Translations under genes and position numbers: made by a program
Shown here: positions 45,004 through 53,737 of the stretch, in pieces
How positions within the stretch are numbered: position 1 is the stretch's first letter
Layout of the letters: every line of letters begins with the position of its first letter
Origin: Phaeobacter piscinae
Lineage (GTDB): Bacteria; Pseudomonadota; Alphaproteobacteria; Rhodobacterales; Rhodobacteraceae
Assembly: GCF_002407245.1 (NCBI RefSeq)
Contig: NZ_CP010683.1
Coordinates: 1 to 64,000, forward strand
Direction of reading: 5' to 3'
Length of the DNA: 64,000 nucleotides
The notes under the pieces: generated by a model
What the model saw: the letters and a program-made list of their open reading frames with translations, nothing else
Databases searched by the model: none
What the model was told of the DNA's origin: nothing

Positions 45004-45435
45004 TCACTGCCATGTGAGTTTGTGCTTTGTTAGAAGGATGTAAAAGGTGTCGTCGGGAACTAATCCCAAGTTTTGGATTAGTTCGAGGTAATCCATCGTT
45101 GAGTAAAACTCGGTGAACCTTTCATTTTCCACTTTGGCGAATATTTGAGCTGGGGCATCGAAATCAAGACCATTTGATGGGTTTTTAAGATGGAAGACTA
45201 AACGCGCCGAGACCCACAGGCCCTGCTCTATGATATGCGTCACGGAGATCCGCCTTGGTCCGAGTAAGTGTTGTAGCGCTTCTGCCACATCGCGATGTGT
45301 TACTCCGGGCTCCAAGTAGGGTGAACTCACTCCGACCAAAACGGCCTCATGGGAAAGGAGCTGGTCAATCACCTCTAGGTCTCCGTCCTCCCAGATGGCT
45401 TTTAGCCAAGCGAGGACAAGTTCAGTGTGCGTCAT
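45004..45435 (-). CDS. SnoaL/NTF2-like protein
   Basis: A 143-residue protein with the small alpha+beta barrel layout of NTF2-like/SnoaL proteins: helix start THTELVLAWLKAIWEDGDLEVIDQLLSHEAVLVG, then strands VTHIIEQGLWVSARLVFHLKN and ERFTEFYSTMDYLELI. Function unknown. An ATG at 45435 follows GAGATGAG; a GTG eight codons upstream is possible. Flanked by IS debris on both sides, with no obvious partner. Confidence 0.7.
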   Translation of the reverse strand: MTHTELVLAWLKAIWEDGDLEVIDQLLSHEAVLVGVSSPYLEPGVTHRDVAEALQHLLGPRRISVTHIIEQGLWVSARLVFHLKNPSNGLDFDAPAQIFAKVENERFTEFYSTMDYLELIQNLGLVPDDTFYILLTKHKLTWQ

Positions 45436-45780
45436 TATCTCATCTCGTTGTTTGGTCACGAGCCAGCGCAGGTTATGCCTCCGGCGGACTTCGTCAGCAG
45501 TTCTACGTTGAGGCTTTCAAGCGCCCATAAGCTTCAGGCTTCGCAGGCCTAAGAGGGCCTGATGTCACATTTGAAGGAGGTGCCACCGCCAGGTTATTAT
45601 CTCCGTCCCATCCACACATGCTATTGTGGATGGGACGGAGCGACGTGCCGCCAATCCAAGCCAATGAACTATTTTATTAGGTTCTACTTTCGTTCCGTTC
45701 GGCAATTGGCAACATCGCTATTCATTTGACACCTGCGGCCATCAGCAGATGCCTGATGCGAGTGGCCTTCAGGCTCGTCC

Positions 45781-45803
45781 CGCATACTGCCATACAGTAT
45801 GCG
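45781..45803. repeat. FrmR-operator-like inverted repeat, orphan
   Basis: CGCATACT-gccatac-AGTATGCG has the same arms and the same 7-base spacing as the adhC copy-1 operator, but no promoter-like hexamers frame it. It lies in a stretch (45460-46005) with no convincing gene; an 81-codon minus-strand frame crosses it. Confidence 0.4.
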
Positions 45804-46005
45804 AATAGTTTGCTCAATGGCCTGCTCTTTGTGTAGCGACTGTATTTTTGAGGTGTCTGGGCCCCATTCCTGACGTCTTTTGCACACGGCATTGGCGACG
45901 GTGACAAGCCTACGAGCGACTTCAGTCACAATGCCCTCCGTTCGGCTCCCATAAAACCATCATGGCATAAAAGATGTCGTTGGGGGGGACATCCACCGCA
46001 TCGGG

Positions 46006-46600
46006 TCACATTTCTAAAATGGCGTATCTGCATGGAAGTCCCGATTCAGCAGGTTGGACGCGATGGTGAAGGCGCGGTTGCTGTCGGTCGTCACCTTGTA
46101 TTCCTTGGATCATGCGACGTGCATGCCATACTCTCGCGTCAATCGGCAAACACGACGATGACCAACGTTTAGGCCAAGTTTGTTTTAGCTCCCTCGGCTC
46201 TTCTGTCATCCTTGGACGATCGTAGCTGCCCAGACTGAGACGGGACTGTCCTAGATGGGGCTAGGAGCACCAGGTCGGTTTGACGTGCTCCCTTTAGAGT
46301 CCGCGTTTTTCAGTTAGCTCTGTTCAGGGTTTGATGTGCTACCCAACGTGCCCTCGGCCGTTGTTAGAATTTCCGCGGTTCCATCAGGTTCACGGGCTGG
46401 TGTAGTGAACTGATTTCATCAGGTCTGCCGGGACCTTGTTCCCGGTAGCCACGTGCGGGCGTTCTTCATTGCAGTCTCTACGCCAAGCCTCCAACTTTTC
46501 GGCTGCATCTTCAAGGCTCATGAACCAGTGCGCGTTCACACTTATGCTTGGCGCAGAACGCATCGCGATGCTCTTCAGAGAGAGTTGGTACATGGGCCGG
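46006..46600 (-). pseudogene. Degenerate IS3-family OrfB remnants
   Basis: Short stretches of the IS3 integrase are readable on the minus strand: a TTDSNRAF-like piece near 46060-46110, and the C-terminus SVNAHWFMSLEDAAEKLEAWRRDCNEERPHVATG (46400-46520). Frames are broken throughout. From 46600 to 47248 I see no gene I can support. Confidence 0.65.
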
Positions 46601-47248
46601 TCTGACGCCTGCGCGCAACCAATCCGACGAACGTGATGTACCAGGCGGTATTACAAGAGCGGGAGATGCCTATCCGAGGCGGGCGCAGCGCCAGGCCGCA
46701 ACGGTTATGACGAACCGGGGCAGATCGACATGGCTGAGGAATTAGGGAGCCCACCTCGCACGACGCTGTGGTTTCAAGTACGCGATGGTTGCTCTGGCTC
46801 GCCATATTGCGGTGATACCCCATCTGATCTGGGTCGATAGCTCAGTATTCCAGCCGGATACCCCTCCGAACATGGCCTGACTGAATGTTCTTCTGCCCTC
46901 TGCCTGCTTGATCGCAGGTCTTCGAGGTCTCGTAGGGACGTGGTTCCGATGATGCCGTAATCTGGACTGTCGCTGACTTCCGGAAAACACGCCAATTAAA
47001 TGGGCACATCGAAATTGCATCGAACCAGCATCATGTTGGCAGCCAGCGCGCCGACCACGGACCGAAGCATATACCCGAATGACCTCAATCCAAAGCCGCC
47101 GCAGAATGCTGGACGGGCAAGAATAGAGCTGGTTAAGCCGCTTTGGCGGACCAATTTGCCTGCCAAAATGGCTTGACTGAAACGGCCTCGTTTCCGACGG
47201 TCGGCCCCTAGTTCATCGTGAAGCTCAGACATGGAGCGAAAAAGATCT

Positions 47249-47539
47249 TCACTTCAGGTATGTCTTAAGAATTTTCATTATCTCAGCAATTTCATCATCG
47301 ACGCTGCGCAGCGTGCGAGAAGACGTTGCGGCGGCATCCAAGCTAAAGGTTTCCTTCAGATGGCTTTGCATTACCTCTGCCATCAGGCCGTTTGCTGCGC
47401 CCCGCATGGCAACAATCTGTTGCAGTAGGGCAGCACAACCAGTCCCGCTGTCAATCGCTCTTTCGAGGGCTTCTGCTTGACCTTTAATGCGTCGAAGGCG
47501 TGTGATCGTACGCTTCTTCTCTTCCGGAGTCTGCAGCAT
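47249..47539 (-). CDS. frmR: FrmR/RcnR-family transcriptional repressor
   Basis: A 96-residue four-helix repressor of the DUF156 family. The ATG at 47539 (MLQTPEEKKRTITRLRRIKGQAEALERAI) follows AAAGGA. Family residues are present: RIKGQ, the effector Cys in DSGTGCAALLQQI, and His in MQSHLKETF. With the N-terminal position occupied by Thr/Pro and the Cys present, it resembles formaldehyde-sensing FrmR more than metal sensors. It lies between the two adhC operons, whose promoters carry matching inverted repeats. Confidence 0.85.
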   Translation of the reverse strand: MLQTPEEKKRTITRLRRIKGQAEALERAIDSGTGCAALLQQIVAMRGAANGLMAEVMQSHLKETFSLDAAATSSRTLRSVDDEIAEIMKILKTYLK

Positions 47540-47847
47540 CAAGCTATCCTTTATTCTAGTGGCAACATACAATACAATAGTAGAGCTTCAAGAAGCTAGG
47601 TTGAAGATTCGGTGCACCCCTTCAGGTGGAGCTATCTTGACGCCATCTTGACTTTTAGTTGCGCGCTCATCAGAACCATAAAGACCATAGTGGATTGAAG
47701 GGCTTACGCAAGCTATAAGTGGATATGTGCGGCGCCTAGGTCACCTCGTAAGTGAGTTCGAGAGATGAGTGCTCTGCCCACAGAAAACTGGACCGTATGA
47801 AGCTGGAGTTTTCCGCTAAGCTTCCCTGTCTGGGAGAGGAGCGGAAT

Positions 47848-48130
47848 CACATGAAAGCATCGAAGTTCACGGAGGTGCAGAAGGCCTTCGTCCTGAAGCA
47901 GGGCGAGCAAGGCACTCCGGTCGCGTAGATCTGCCGCAAGGCGGGGATCAGAGGTGGTCGCAGGATTTCGGACCAGTTGCTAAGCTGTAGCGCCTGACGA
48001 AGGAACGACCACATATGACGAAGCGGAAACGCTATTCGACGGAGTTCAAGGCTAAGGTTGCACTTGAGGCCATCCGTGAAGAACTGACGACGGCCGAGCT
48101 GGCCAAGCCGGTCTTTCGTACGGTCGAGAT
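47848..48130 (+). pseudogene. Two IS3-family OrfA N-terminal remnants
   Basis: 47851-47937 reads MKASKFTEVQKAFVLKQG then a stop within the HTH. 48015-48130 reads MTKRKRYSTEFKAKVALEAI and decays after ELAKPVFRTVE. They come from two different IS3 elements, both cut short. Confidence 0.7.
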
Positions 48131-48430
48131 GCATCAAGACCGATCGCGCTCCGTGGATTAGAAGCGTTCGGAGATAGCGGCTCCCTCGCTTCGCAATGCC
48201 ATGAAGTGTCTGCTTGCCCACAGTGGAATGCTGCCGCGGCACAAGACCCAGCCATGCGGCCACGTCTCGTGCTTTCCTGAAACGCGCAGGATCACCAATG
48301 AATGCAAGGATGGCAGTCGCTCCGAGAGGACCGACTCCCGGAATGGTCATCAGCCGACGCGCGGTCTCATCCCTGTCCGCGATGTTCTTGATCTCGGCTG
48401 ACACGCTGCAGATAGCCGGTCTCCTCAGCA
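48131..48430 (-). pseudogene. IS110-family transposase C-terminal fragment
   Basis: The minus strand encodes RRLMTIPGVGPLGATAILAF, ARDVAAWLGLVPRQHSTVGKQ and RYLRTLLIHGARSVL, the Tnp_IS110 C-terminal domain. It lies between IS3 remnants, and the RuvC-like N-terminal half is gone. Confidence 0.8.
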
Positions 48431-48549
48431 GTGTGGTTCTGCAAAACCACTGTTGAGACCTGAGGCCGGTTATGGCCACACGCTGCGCTATTTGGGGGGC
48501 TACGCGCGTGGCCATAGCCTTAATACAGCGCTTCTTTCCGACGTGCTAC

Positions 48550-48845
48550 GGCAGCGAGTTCATTTCTCGCTATCTGGATCTTTGGGGCTACGCCAACCAT
48601 GTCACGCTGGACTTCTCACGGCCCGTAAAACCCACGGGCAGCGGAATGCCGGAACGCCCATTGGTTCATGAGCCTTGCGGACGCTCGCGAAAAGCTGGAG
48701 GATTGGCGTAGACACTATAACGACGACAGACCTCTCAGTGCGATCAGATGCAACGTACCGATCGCCATGCACTATCCCGATGGCGTCACCAGCCCGTCAT
48801 CGTGAAACAGCCCGGAAATTCCAGCTTACGGTAGTCCAAGGTTGG
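48550..48845 (+). pseudogene. IS3-family OrfB C-terminal remnant and IS end
   Basis: Reads YGSEFISRYLDLWGYANHVTLDFSRP, shifts frame, then FMSLADAREKLEDWRRHYNDDRPLSAI and ends MHYPDGVTSPSS. The DNA after the stop (ending GTCCAAGGTTGGGT) recurs inverted near 53.1 kb, so it is the IS terminus. The cyclase gene begins right after it. Confidence 0.75.
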
Positions 48846-48896
48846 GTCGCAGAGAAACTTGTTATCAAGTCGAATGGTGAGTGGAGGAAACGACGA

Positions 48897-50069
48897 TTGA
48901 ACAACGCGAGGCGAGAAAGCTGTAAAATACGAGAACTAGCAGTCTGCTTGGCTGAAGTTTCAGAACGGCCATTAAAGCTGAAGGCTCTATTTGAGCACTA
49001 TTGCAACAAGTTAGAGAAGCTAGAACTACCCGTAGATAGAGCGTCTCTAGGTTTAGAATTATTGCACCCAAATATCACCGGATGGCAATATATATGGAAT
49101 TCACAATCCTCAACCTCAACTTCTCTTGAATGCCCGATTAGTTCCAATGTGGATTATACGAACAGTCCCGCGCTCCAGGTTAGTCTAGCAGGCCAGCCTA
49201 TCAGGTATCCTCTGATTTCTAAGCAATGTGAGCTCCCGATGTTGGAAAGACTTAGAAAGGACGGGGCTACCGATTACTACATAGTTCCTTTACCGTTTCT
49301 TGACAGGTGCCGAACTGCGTTCATCTCGTACGCTACGCATCGTACTAACGGATTTCGTCAAGAACAGCTTATAGATCTTCACCTTGCAACAATTCTGATT
49401 AGCCCATGGATCGAACGACACGTGTTGCGTCGAATATCTAAGGATATCCTGGAAGTTTATGTAGGACGTAGATCGGGTGCACAGGTTTACGAGGGGGTAA
49501 TTAAGAGAGGAGCTGCGGAAGTTGTTGATGCCGTCATTTTTTTTGCTGATCTTCGAGATTTCACAAAGCGCTCTAATAGCCAAAACCTACCTACTGTATT
49601 GGAAGATTTAAATCAATGGCTGGAGCTTTTGGTTGCGGCCGTAGTTAATAATGGTGGCGAGGTTCTAAAATTTGTTGGTGACGGAATCTTGGCGATGTTT
49701 CCAGTGGGGGAGGAGGGTTTGGAAAACGCAAGCCAATCTGCTCTACTTGCCTGTAGAGAGGCGTTATCAACAGTTTCGAACCTCAATGTTCAGAGGGAAA
49801 ACTTGGGACAGCAGAAGATGTTTTTTGTTATGGGCCTCGATGCAGGAGAAGTAGCATATGGAAATGTCGGCGGGATCGAGAGGCTTGATTTTACAGCAAT
49901 TGGGAGAACTGTAAATCGTGCGAGCAGACTAGTTGATCTAGCCAAGGATCTTGAAATTACTGTTGCAATATCAAGCACATGCGCTGGCAACTTATCATGT
50001 GAGCTAAGTCATGTTGGCTCTCATTTTTTGCGCGGCTTTGACGAAGCTATCGAAGTTTATTCGCTTTGA
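48897..50069 (+). CDS. Class III adenylate/guanylate cyclase
   Basis: About 390 residues if the TTG at 48897 (GGAGG nine bases upstream) is the start; the frame stays open back into the IS3 remnant, so the original start may have been lost. Residues ~35-200 form the sensor-like domain common upstream of these cyclases (LELPVDRASLGLELLHPN). The catalytic domain has both metal Asp residues (FFADLRDFTKRS, FVGDGILAMFP), the base-selecting Asp in LDFTAIGRTVNRASR, and the Asn/Arg pair. It should make cAMP. No partner gene nearby. Confidence 0.85.
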   Translation: MNNARRESCKIRELAVCLAEVSERPLKLKALFEHYCNKLEKLELPVDRASLGLELLHPNITGWQYIWNSQSSTSTSLECPISSNVDYTNSPALQVSLAGQPIRYPLISKQCELPMLERLRKDGATDYYIVPLPFLDRCRTAFISYATHRTNGFRQEQLIDLHLATILISPWIERHVLRRISKDILEVYVGRRSGAQVYEGVIKRGAAEVVDAVIFFADLRDFTKRSNSQNLPTVLEDLNQWLELLVAAVVNNGGEVLKFVGDGILAMFPVGEEGLENASQSALLACREALSTVSNLNVQRENLGQQKMFFVMGLDAGEVAYGNVGGIERLDFTAIGRTVNRASRLVDLAKDLEITVAISSTCAGNLSCELSHVGSHFLRGFDEAIEVYSL

Positions 50070-50300
50070 TATTGAGCAAGAGGAATATTCGGTTCTCAGA
50101 GGTGTCCAGCTTTCGACGAACCCGGTTGTTGATTTCCGCCTCTCTATTCGGCGGGTGCAAGTCAAGCGTCACCGAGGAAGGTTCCGAGGCGGTAATCTTT
50201 GTCTTCCGCGGGGTCTCGCTTCTCTTCGGGATCGGCACACGGGCCCTCCCATGATGGGATAATGGACCTGTCACGCTTTGATGCCGCTCCGATTTCTCAC

Positions 50301-51158
50301 TTATGCAGCTTTAGCCTCGAAGGCCAAGGGACTTTTCCAGCCGAGAGCTGAATGCTTACGGCGCGGATTGTAGAAGCCGTTGATGTATTCGAAGATTGCC
50401 AGTTCGGCAGCCCGCCGTGTCGGCCATGAACGACGCCAGATCAACTCGGCCTTGATGGTCTTGAAGAATGTTTCGACCGCTGCGTTGTCGTAGCAGTTGC
50501 CTTTCCCGCTCATCGAGACCTCAAAGCCAGGCTGACGCAGGATCTTCTGGTAGTCGTGAGAACAATACTGGCTTCCACGATCCGTGTGATGGATGCATCC
50601 CTCGGGCGGTTGCCGCAAAGCAGTGGCCATCTTCAATGCCCGGATTGCCAGATCACGCTTCATCCGGTTGCTCACCGCCCAGCCGACGACACGCCGGGAA
50701 TGCAGGTCGAGGATCACGGCGAGATAGAGCCAGCCTTCCTGTGTCCAGACATAGCTGATGTCGCCCGCCCATTTCTGGTTCGGGCGATCCGCCGAGAAGT
50801 CACGATCCAGCAGGTTTGGCGCGATGTTGAAGCTGTGATTGCTGTCGGTTGTCGCCTTGAACCTCTTGCTCCGCTTCACGGAAATACCGTTCTGGCGCAT
50901 CAGCCTGCCAACACGACGATGGCCGACATCGATGCCCAGTTCCTTCAACTCCTCGGTCATCCGCGGACGGCCATAGCTGCCCAGGGACAGGGCGAACTGC
51001 TCGCGAATGTGGGCCAGGACCACCACGTCCTTGCGCTGGCTGTCACTGAGCGGACGACTGCGCCAGGCTCGATATCCCCGAGAGCTGACATCCATAATCT
51101 CGCAGAGCCGGTTCACCGGGATTTCGTTGCGGTGTTCTTCAACGAAGGCAAACCTCAT
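50301..51158 (-). CDS. IS3 transposase OrfB
   Basis: Residues from MRFAFVEEHRNEIPVNRLCE onward form the HTH_21 plus integrase core: NQKWAGDISYVWTQEGWLYLAVILDLHSRRVVGW, HHTDRGSQYCSHDYQ, and SGKGNCYDNAAVETFFKTIKAEL, a complete DDE set. Normally OrfB is made by frameshift from orfA; here orfA is separated by the IS110 insert, so the active fusion cannot form. Confidence 0.9.
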   Translation of the reverse strand: MRFAFVEEHRNEIPVNRLCEIMDVSSRGYRAWRSRPLSDSQRKDVVVLAHIREQFALSLGSYGRPRMTEELKELGIDVGHRRVGRLMRQNGISVKRSKRFKATTDSNHSFNIAPNLLDRDFSADRPNQKWAGDISYVWTQEGWLYLAVILDLHSRRVVGWAVSNRMKRDLAIRALKMATALRQPPEGCIHHTDRGSQYCSHDYQKILRQPGFEVSMSGKGNCYDNAAVETFFKTIKAELIWRRSWPTRRAAELAIFEYINGFYNPRRKHSALGWKSPLAFEAKAA

Positions 51159-51244
51159 TTGCTTCTCTCCGCGAAGAACACCGTTGCCTTTTTTAGAACG
51201 TCCCTCTTGTCTTAGAGATTTTGATGACATGTGGCACATCAGAG

Positions 51245-51390
51245 CTATCCCCCGGCACGGCATTTATGCCGGGGGATAGCGGGGGTCGGATCGGTTCCCT
51301 CTGGGTTTTGAGGAACCGTGGAGGAGTAGGATCGCCCCCGCGCTTTTTACTGGCCTGAACGGATACTGAGGCACCGTTTTGCGCGGGGGC
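51245..51390 (+). ncRNA. Candidate bridge RNA of the IS110 element, copy 1
   Basis: The noncoding left end folds into three stem-loops. SL1: CTATCCCCCGGCA/TGCCGGGGGATAG (51245-51279, 13 bp). SL2: CGGTTCC/GGAACCG (51292-51318), whose loop side includes TCCCTCT, the sequence of the left insertion junction. SL3: GCCCCCGCGC/GCGCGGGGGC (51334-51390), with a 37-base loop containing ACGGATACT, also found at the right end of the element (52359-52367). IS110 recombinases use such an RNA to match donor and target; the assignment here is from structure and matches only. Confidence 0.65.
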
Positions 51391-51420
51391 CTGAATGACA
51401 AGAAGAGGTGGGAAAGAGCT

Positions 51421-52353
51421 ATGACGAAGAGCATTGGGATAGACGTCTCCAAAGAGACGCTGGATGCGCATAGGACGGACGACGGCGCTCATGCGCAGTT
51501 CCAGAATGACAGTAAGGGTCGCCGCGCACTCTTGCGGTGGATTGGAGACAAGGTATCGCTCGTCGTCTTTGAAGCAACTGGTGCTTATCATCGTGGATTG
51601 GAGCTAGATTTGGCCGGTGCATCAGTGCCATTTGCCAAAGTTAACCCCAAACAAGCGCGACGCTTTGCACAAGCAATCGGAAAGCTGGCCAAGACGGATC
51701 GCGTCGATGCCGCGATGCTCGCCAAAATGGGGGCTGTCCTCGATTTATCGCCGCAAACGCCAGCAACCCCGGAATTGCACGATATGCGGGAGTTACTCAC
51801 AGCAAGGCGGGCGCTCATCAAAGATCAAACCGCTGCACGAACTCGATTGGCGACAGCATCTGTAGGTTCTGTTCAAACGATCCTAAAGCGCCGATTGAAG
51901 CAGATCGTCAAAGACATCGATCAGATTGACGACGCCCTGCGCAACTTGTCTGGCCGGGATATGACATTCGCTCGGAAGGTCGCAATTCTTGCCAGTATAC
52001 CGGGGATCGGTCAGCTGACGGCCATTACGCTTTTGATCGACATGCCTGAGATCGGGGGCATGGACAACAAGCAGGCCGCCAGCCTGGCTGGGCTTGCACC
52101 GGTCTCGCAGAGTTCCGGGAAATGGCAGGGAAAAGAAAGGATCCAGGGCGGTCGGGCACAACTGCGCAAAGCTCTGTACATGCCGGCCCTCGTTGCCACA
52201 CGTGTGAACCCGGATATGACAAGAAAGTACAATCAGCTCATCGAAGCTGGAAAAGAGAAAAAGGTCGCGCTGACCGCCATCATGCGGAAGCTGCTGGTCA
52301 TGGCAAACGCCTTGCTACGCAGCAATCGAATGTGGACCAAAGCTCGGCCTTGA
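51421..52353 (+). CDS. IS110-family transposase (second type), copy 1
   Basis: A 310-residue DEDD recombinase: SIGIDVSKETLDAHRTDDG, VVFEATGAYHRGLE and AKTDRVDAAMLAKMG in the RuvC-like domain; ASIPGIGQLTAITLLIDMPEIG, AGLAPVSQSSGKWQGKERIQGGRAQLRKALYM in the Tnp domain. Start ATG at 51421 after GTGGGAAAG. Intact. Distinct from the IS110 at 35.1 kb. Confidence 0.92.
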   Translation: MTKSIGIDVSKETLDAHRTDDGAHAQFQNDSKGRRALLRWIGDKVSLVVFEATGAYHRGLELDLAGASVPFAKVNPKQARRFAQAIGKLAKTDRVDAAMLAKMGAVLDLSPQTPATPELHDMRELLTARRALIKDQTAARTRLATASVGSVQTILKRRLKQIVKDIDQIDDALRNLSGRDMTFARKVAILASIPGIGQLTAITLLIDMPEIGGMDNKQAASLAGLAPVSQSSGKWQGKERIQGGRAQLRKALYMPALVATRVNPDMTRKYNQLIEAGKEKKVALTAIMRKLLVMANALLRSNRMWTKARP

Positions 52354-52367
52354 CCAAGACGGATACT

Positions 52368-52590
52368 CCTCCCGGAGCTGCCGGTTCTCTCTGCGCAGTT
52401 CTGCGACCTCGCGCTCAAGGTCGGTTTGCGCTGTCGGATTCTCGGGGTTCTTGCGTTCCTGCTGGATCCACCGGCTCAGCGTTGAAAAGCCAACACCGAA
52501 GTCAGCGGCAACCTGCTTGCGGGAAAGTCCGCTCGTCAATGCGACCCGAACCGCTTCTGCGCGGAACTCCGGGCTCGGTCGTGATGCCAT
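52368..52590 (-). pseudogene. IS3 OrfA, 3' end separated by IS110 insertion
   Basis: From the ATG at 52590 (AAAGGAG upstream) this gives MASRPSPEFRAEAVRVALTS, an HTH (LSRKQVAADFGVGFSTLSRWIQQ) and the leucine-zipper start LEREVAELRRENRQLREE, then runs into the IS110 end. The rest of the zipper lies beyond the insert. To the right, 52654-52850 carries another short IS3 OrfA piece (MTFTLKELKRL near 52785). Confidence 0.8.
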
Positions 52591-52850
52591 GTCTGTTCTC
52601 CTTTGCGACACGATACGTGATCAAAGGAGCGGCACAATTCCGCGACAGGTCCATAAGAGGAACAAAGCGGCTCGATCTGAGAAACGTCATGGCGGCATGG
52701 GCGTCGCCGGCACCGCGGAAATCACGAGCTCACTTCATCCACCGTCCCGCGAAGGACGTCTTGCCGCCTTGGGCGGACCTCAGATGACGTTTACGTTGAA
52801 AGAGCTGAAGCGGCTCTAGAAGGAGAACGAGCGGCTCACAATGAGCTTGC

Positions 52851-52982
52851 CTATCTTTCTACGTTTCCCGAGAGGATTAGCCGCAATAAACCTGCCACTA
52901 AGACGAGCACGACAACACTTAATATCCATATAATCGTCATCCAGCGCAGTCGCTTCCATAAGGTGGCTGACACTTTCTTCAT
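52851..52982 (-). CDS. DUF2474 small membrane protein (bd-oxidase partner)
   Basis: A 43-residue single-span protein, MKKVSATLWKRLRWMTIIW then a hydrophobic run (ILSVVVLVLVAGLLRLIL), matching the DUF2474 family usually encoded immediately after cydB of cyanide-insensitive bd oxidases and likely a small subunit. Here it is ~750 bp from cydB, separated by IS debris. Start ATG 52982. Confidence 0.65.
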   Translation of the reverse strand: MKKVSATLWKRLRWMTIIWILSVVVLVLVAGLLRLILSGNVER

Positions 52983-53082
52983 TCCTCTTCCTCCGTCATG
53001 TTTACAGTCTCGAATAGGAGGTTGCATTCCCTGCGATTGCGTGTCTTCGGTAGACAGATAACATGGTACAGGCAATATTTTG

Positions 53083-53735
53083 GCGGTGCTCCGCTACCCA
53101 ACCTTGGACCGCCAGGAGCTGGCTTTTTCTGGCTCTGTCACAATGATGGGCTGGTAACGCCATCGGGATAATGCATGGTAATCATAACGTTCTATCCGAT
53201 TGCCCTGCGGGGTCCTTCTTCATTTTAGTGCCGACGCCAATCCTCCGGTTTATCGCGGGCATCTGCAACGCTCATGAACCGGTTAGCGTTCAGGTAGCCA
53301 GCGCCAGTAGACTTTAGTCCATCCCTTCCTCTCGGGATAGACCAGGCTATGCCGCAGCGGGAAACTCTCAAGAAGCTGCCCCGGCAATCCTCCCCGACTT
53401 GCCCAACAGCTTCATTGCCACGCCCCAACCCAGTGATCTGCCAGTGCAGACCATATCCGAGGGCCTGCTCCAAAGAAGAAAAGCAGCTGTCGGGTTCTTC
53501 TACTGAGCCTTTAAAAAATGATTGGGGCGGTGGGCAATGTTGACTTCGTCGCCGCGTTCTCCGCCCGCAGCCGAAACGGTGGCTTTGTGGCGGTCCAGGC
53601 CTGTGTATATGATATCCTGCATTTGGCCTCTACCCAATCTTTTGACACTACGCCAGCCAATCTGGCGCAACCCTCGTACGGAGAATGCCTCTGGAGAGAC
53701 CACCGGCCCAGTCAACTGGTGACCCCGATCATCCG
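53083..53735 (-). pseudogene. IS3 and IS110 debris between cydB and the DUF2474 gene
   Basis: Minus strand: an IS110 N-terminus (IIYTGLDRHKATVSAAGGE, ~53500-53620), an IS3 OrfB tail (NANRFMSVADARDKPEDWRRH, ~53225-53290) and the IS3 terminus (MHYPDGVTSPSL, then GTCCAAGGTTGGGT near 53.1 kb). All frames are broken. Confidence 0.7.
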
Positions 53736-53737
53736 CT

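Larger units (their letters stand above)
51204..52367 (+). mobile_element. IS110-family element (second type), copy 1
   Basis: About 1.16 kb inserted into the IS3 orfA-orfB junction. The left boundary is where identity with the copy at the right edge begins (51201 corresponds to 63518); the right boundary is where IS3 orfA resumes (TCCTCCCGGAG). No inverted repeats or target duplication are obvious, as expected for IS110. Confidence 0.8.
50263..52653 (-). mobile_element. Complete IS3-family element interrupted by an IS110 element
   Basis: Terminal inverted repeats start TGGACCTGTC and share TGCCGCTCC at both ends (50263 rightwards, 52653 leftwards), with a 3-bp direct repeat TAA outside each end. 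OrfA and OrfB lie on the minus strand, but an IS110-family element splits the end of orfA from orfB. Without the insert the IS is about 1.23 kb, the normal size. Confidence 0.85.

Noticed and set aside
45684..45929. 81-codon minus-strand frame containing the FrmR-like palindrome
   Set aside because: No clear ribosome-binding site or family; might be real, but support is too weak to annotate as a gene.
46600..47230. Several short frames with a repeated FSQA-like motif
   Set aside because: Looked at as a possible transposase remnant, but no consistent frame or family could be established.
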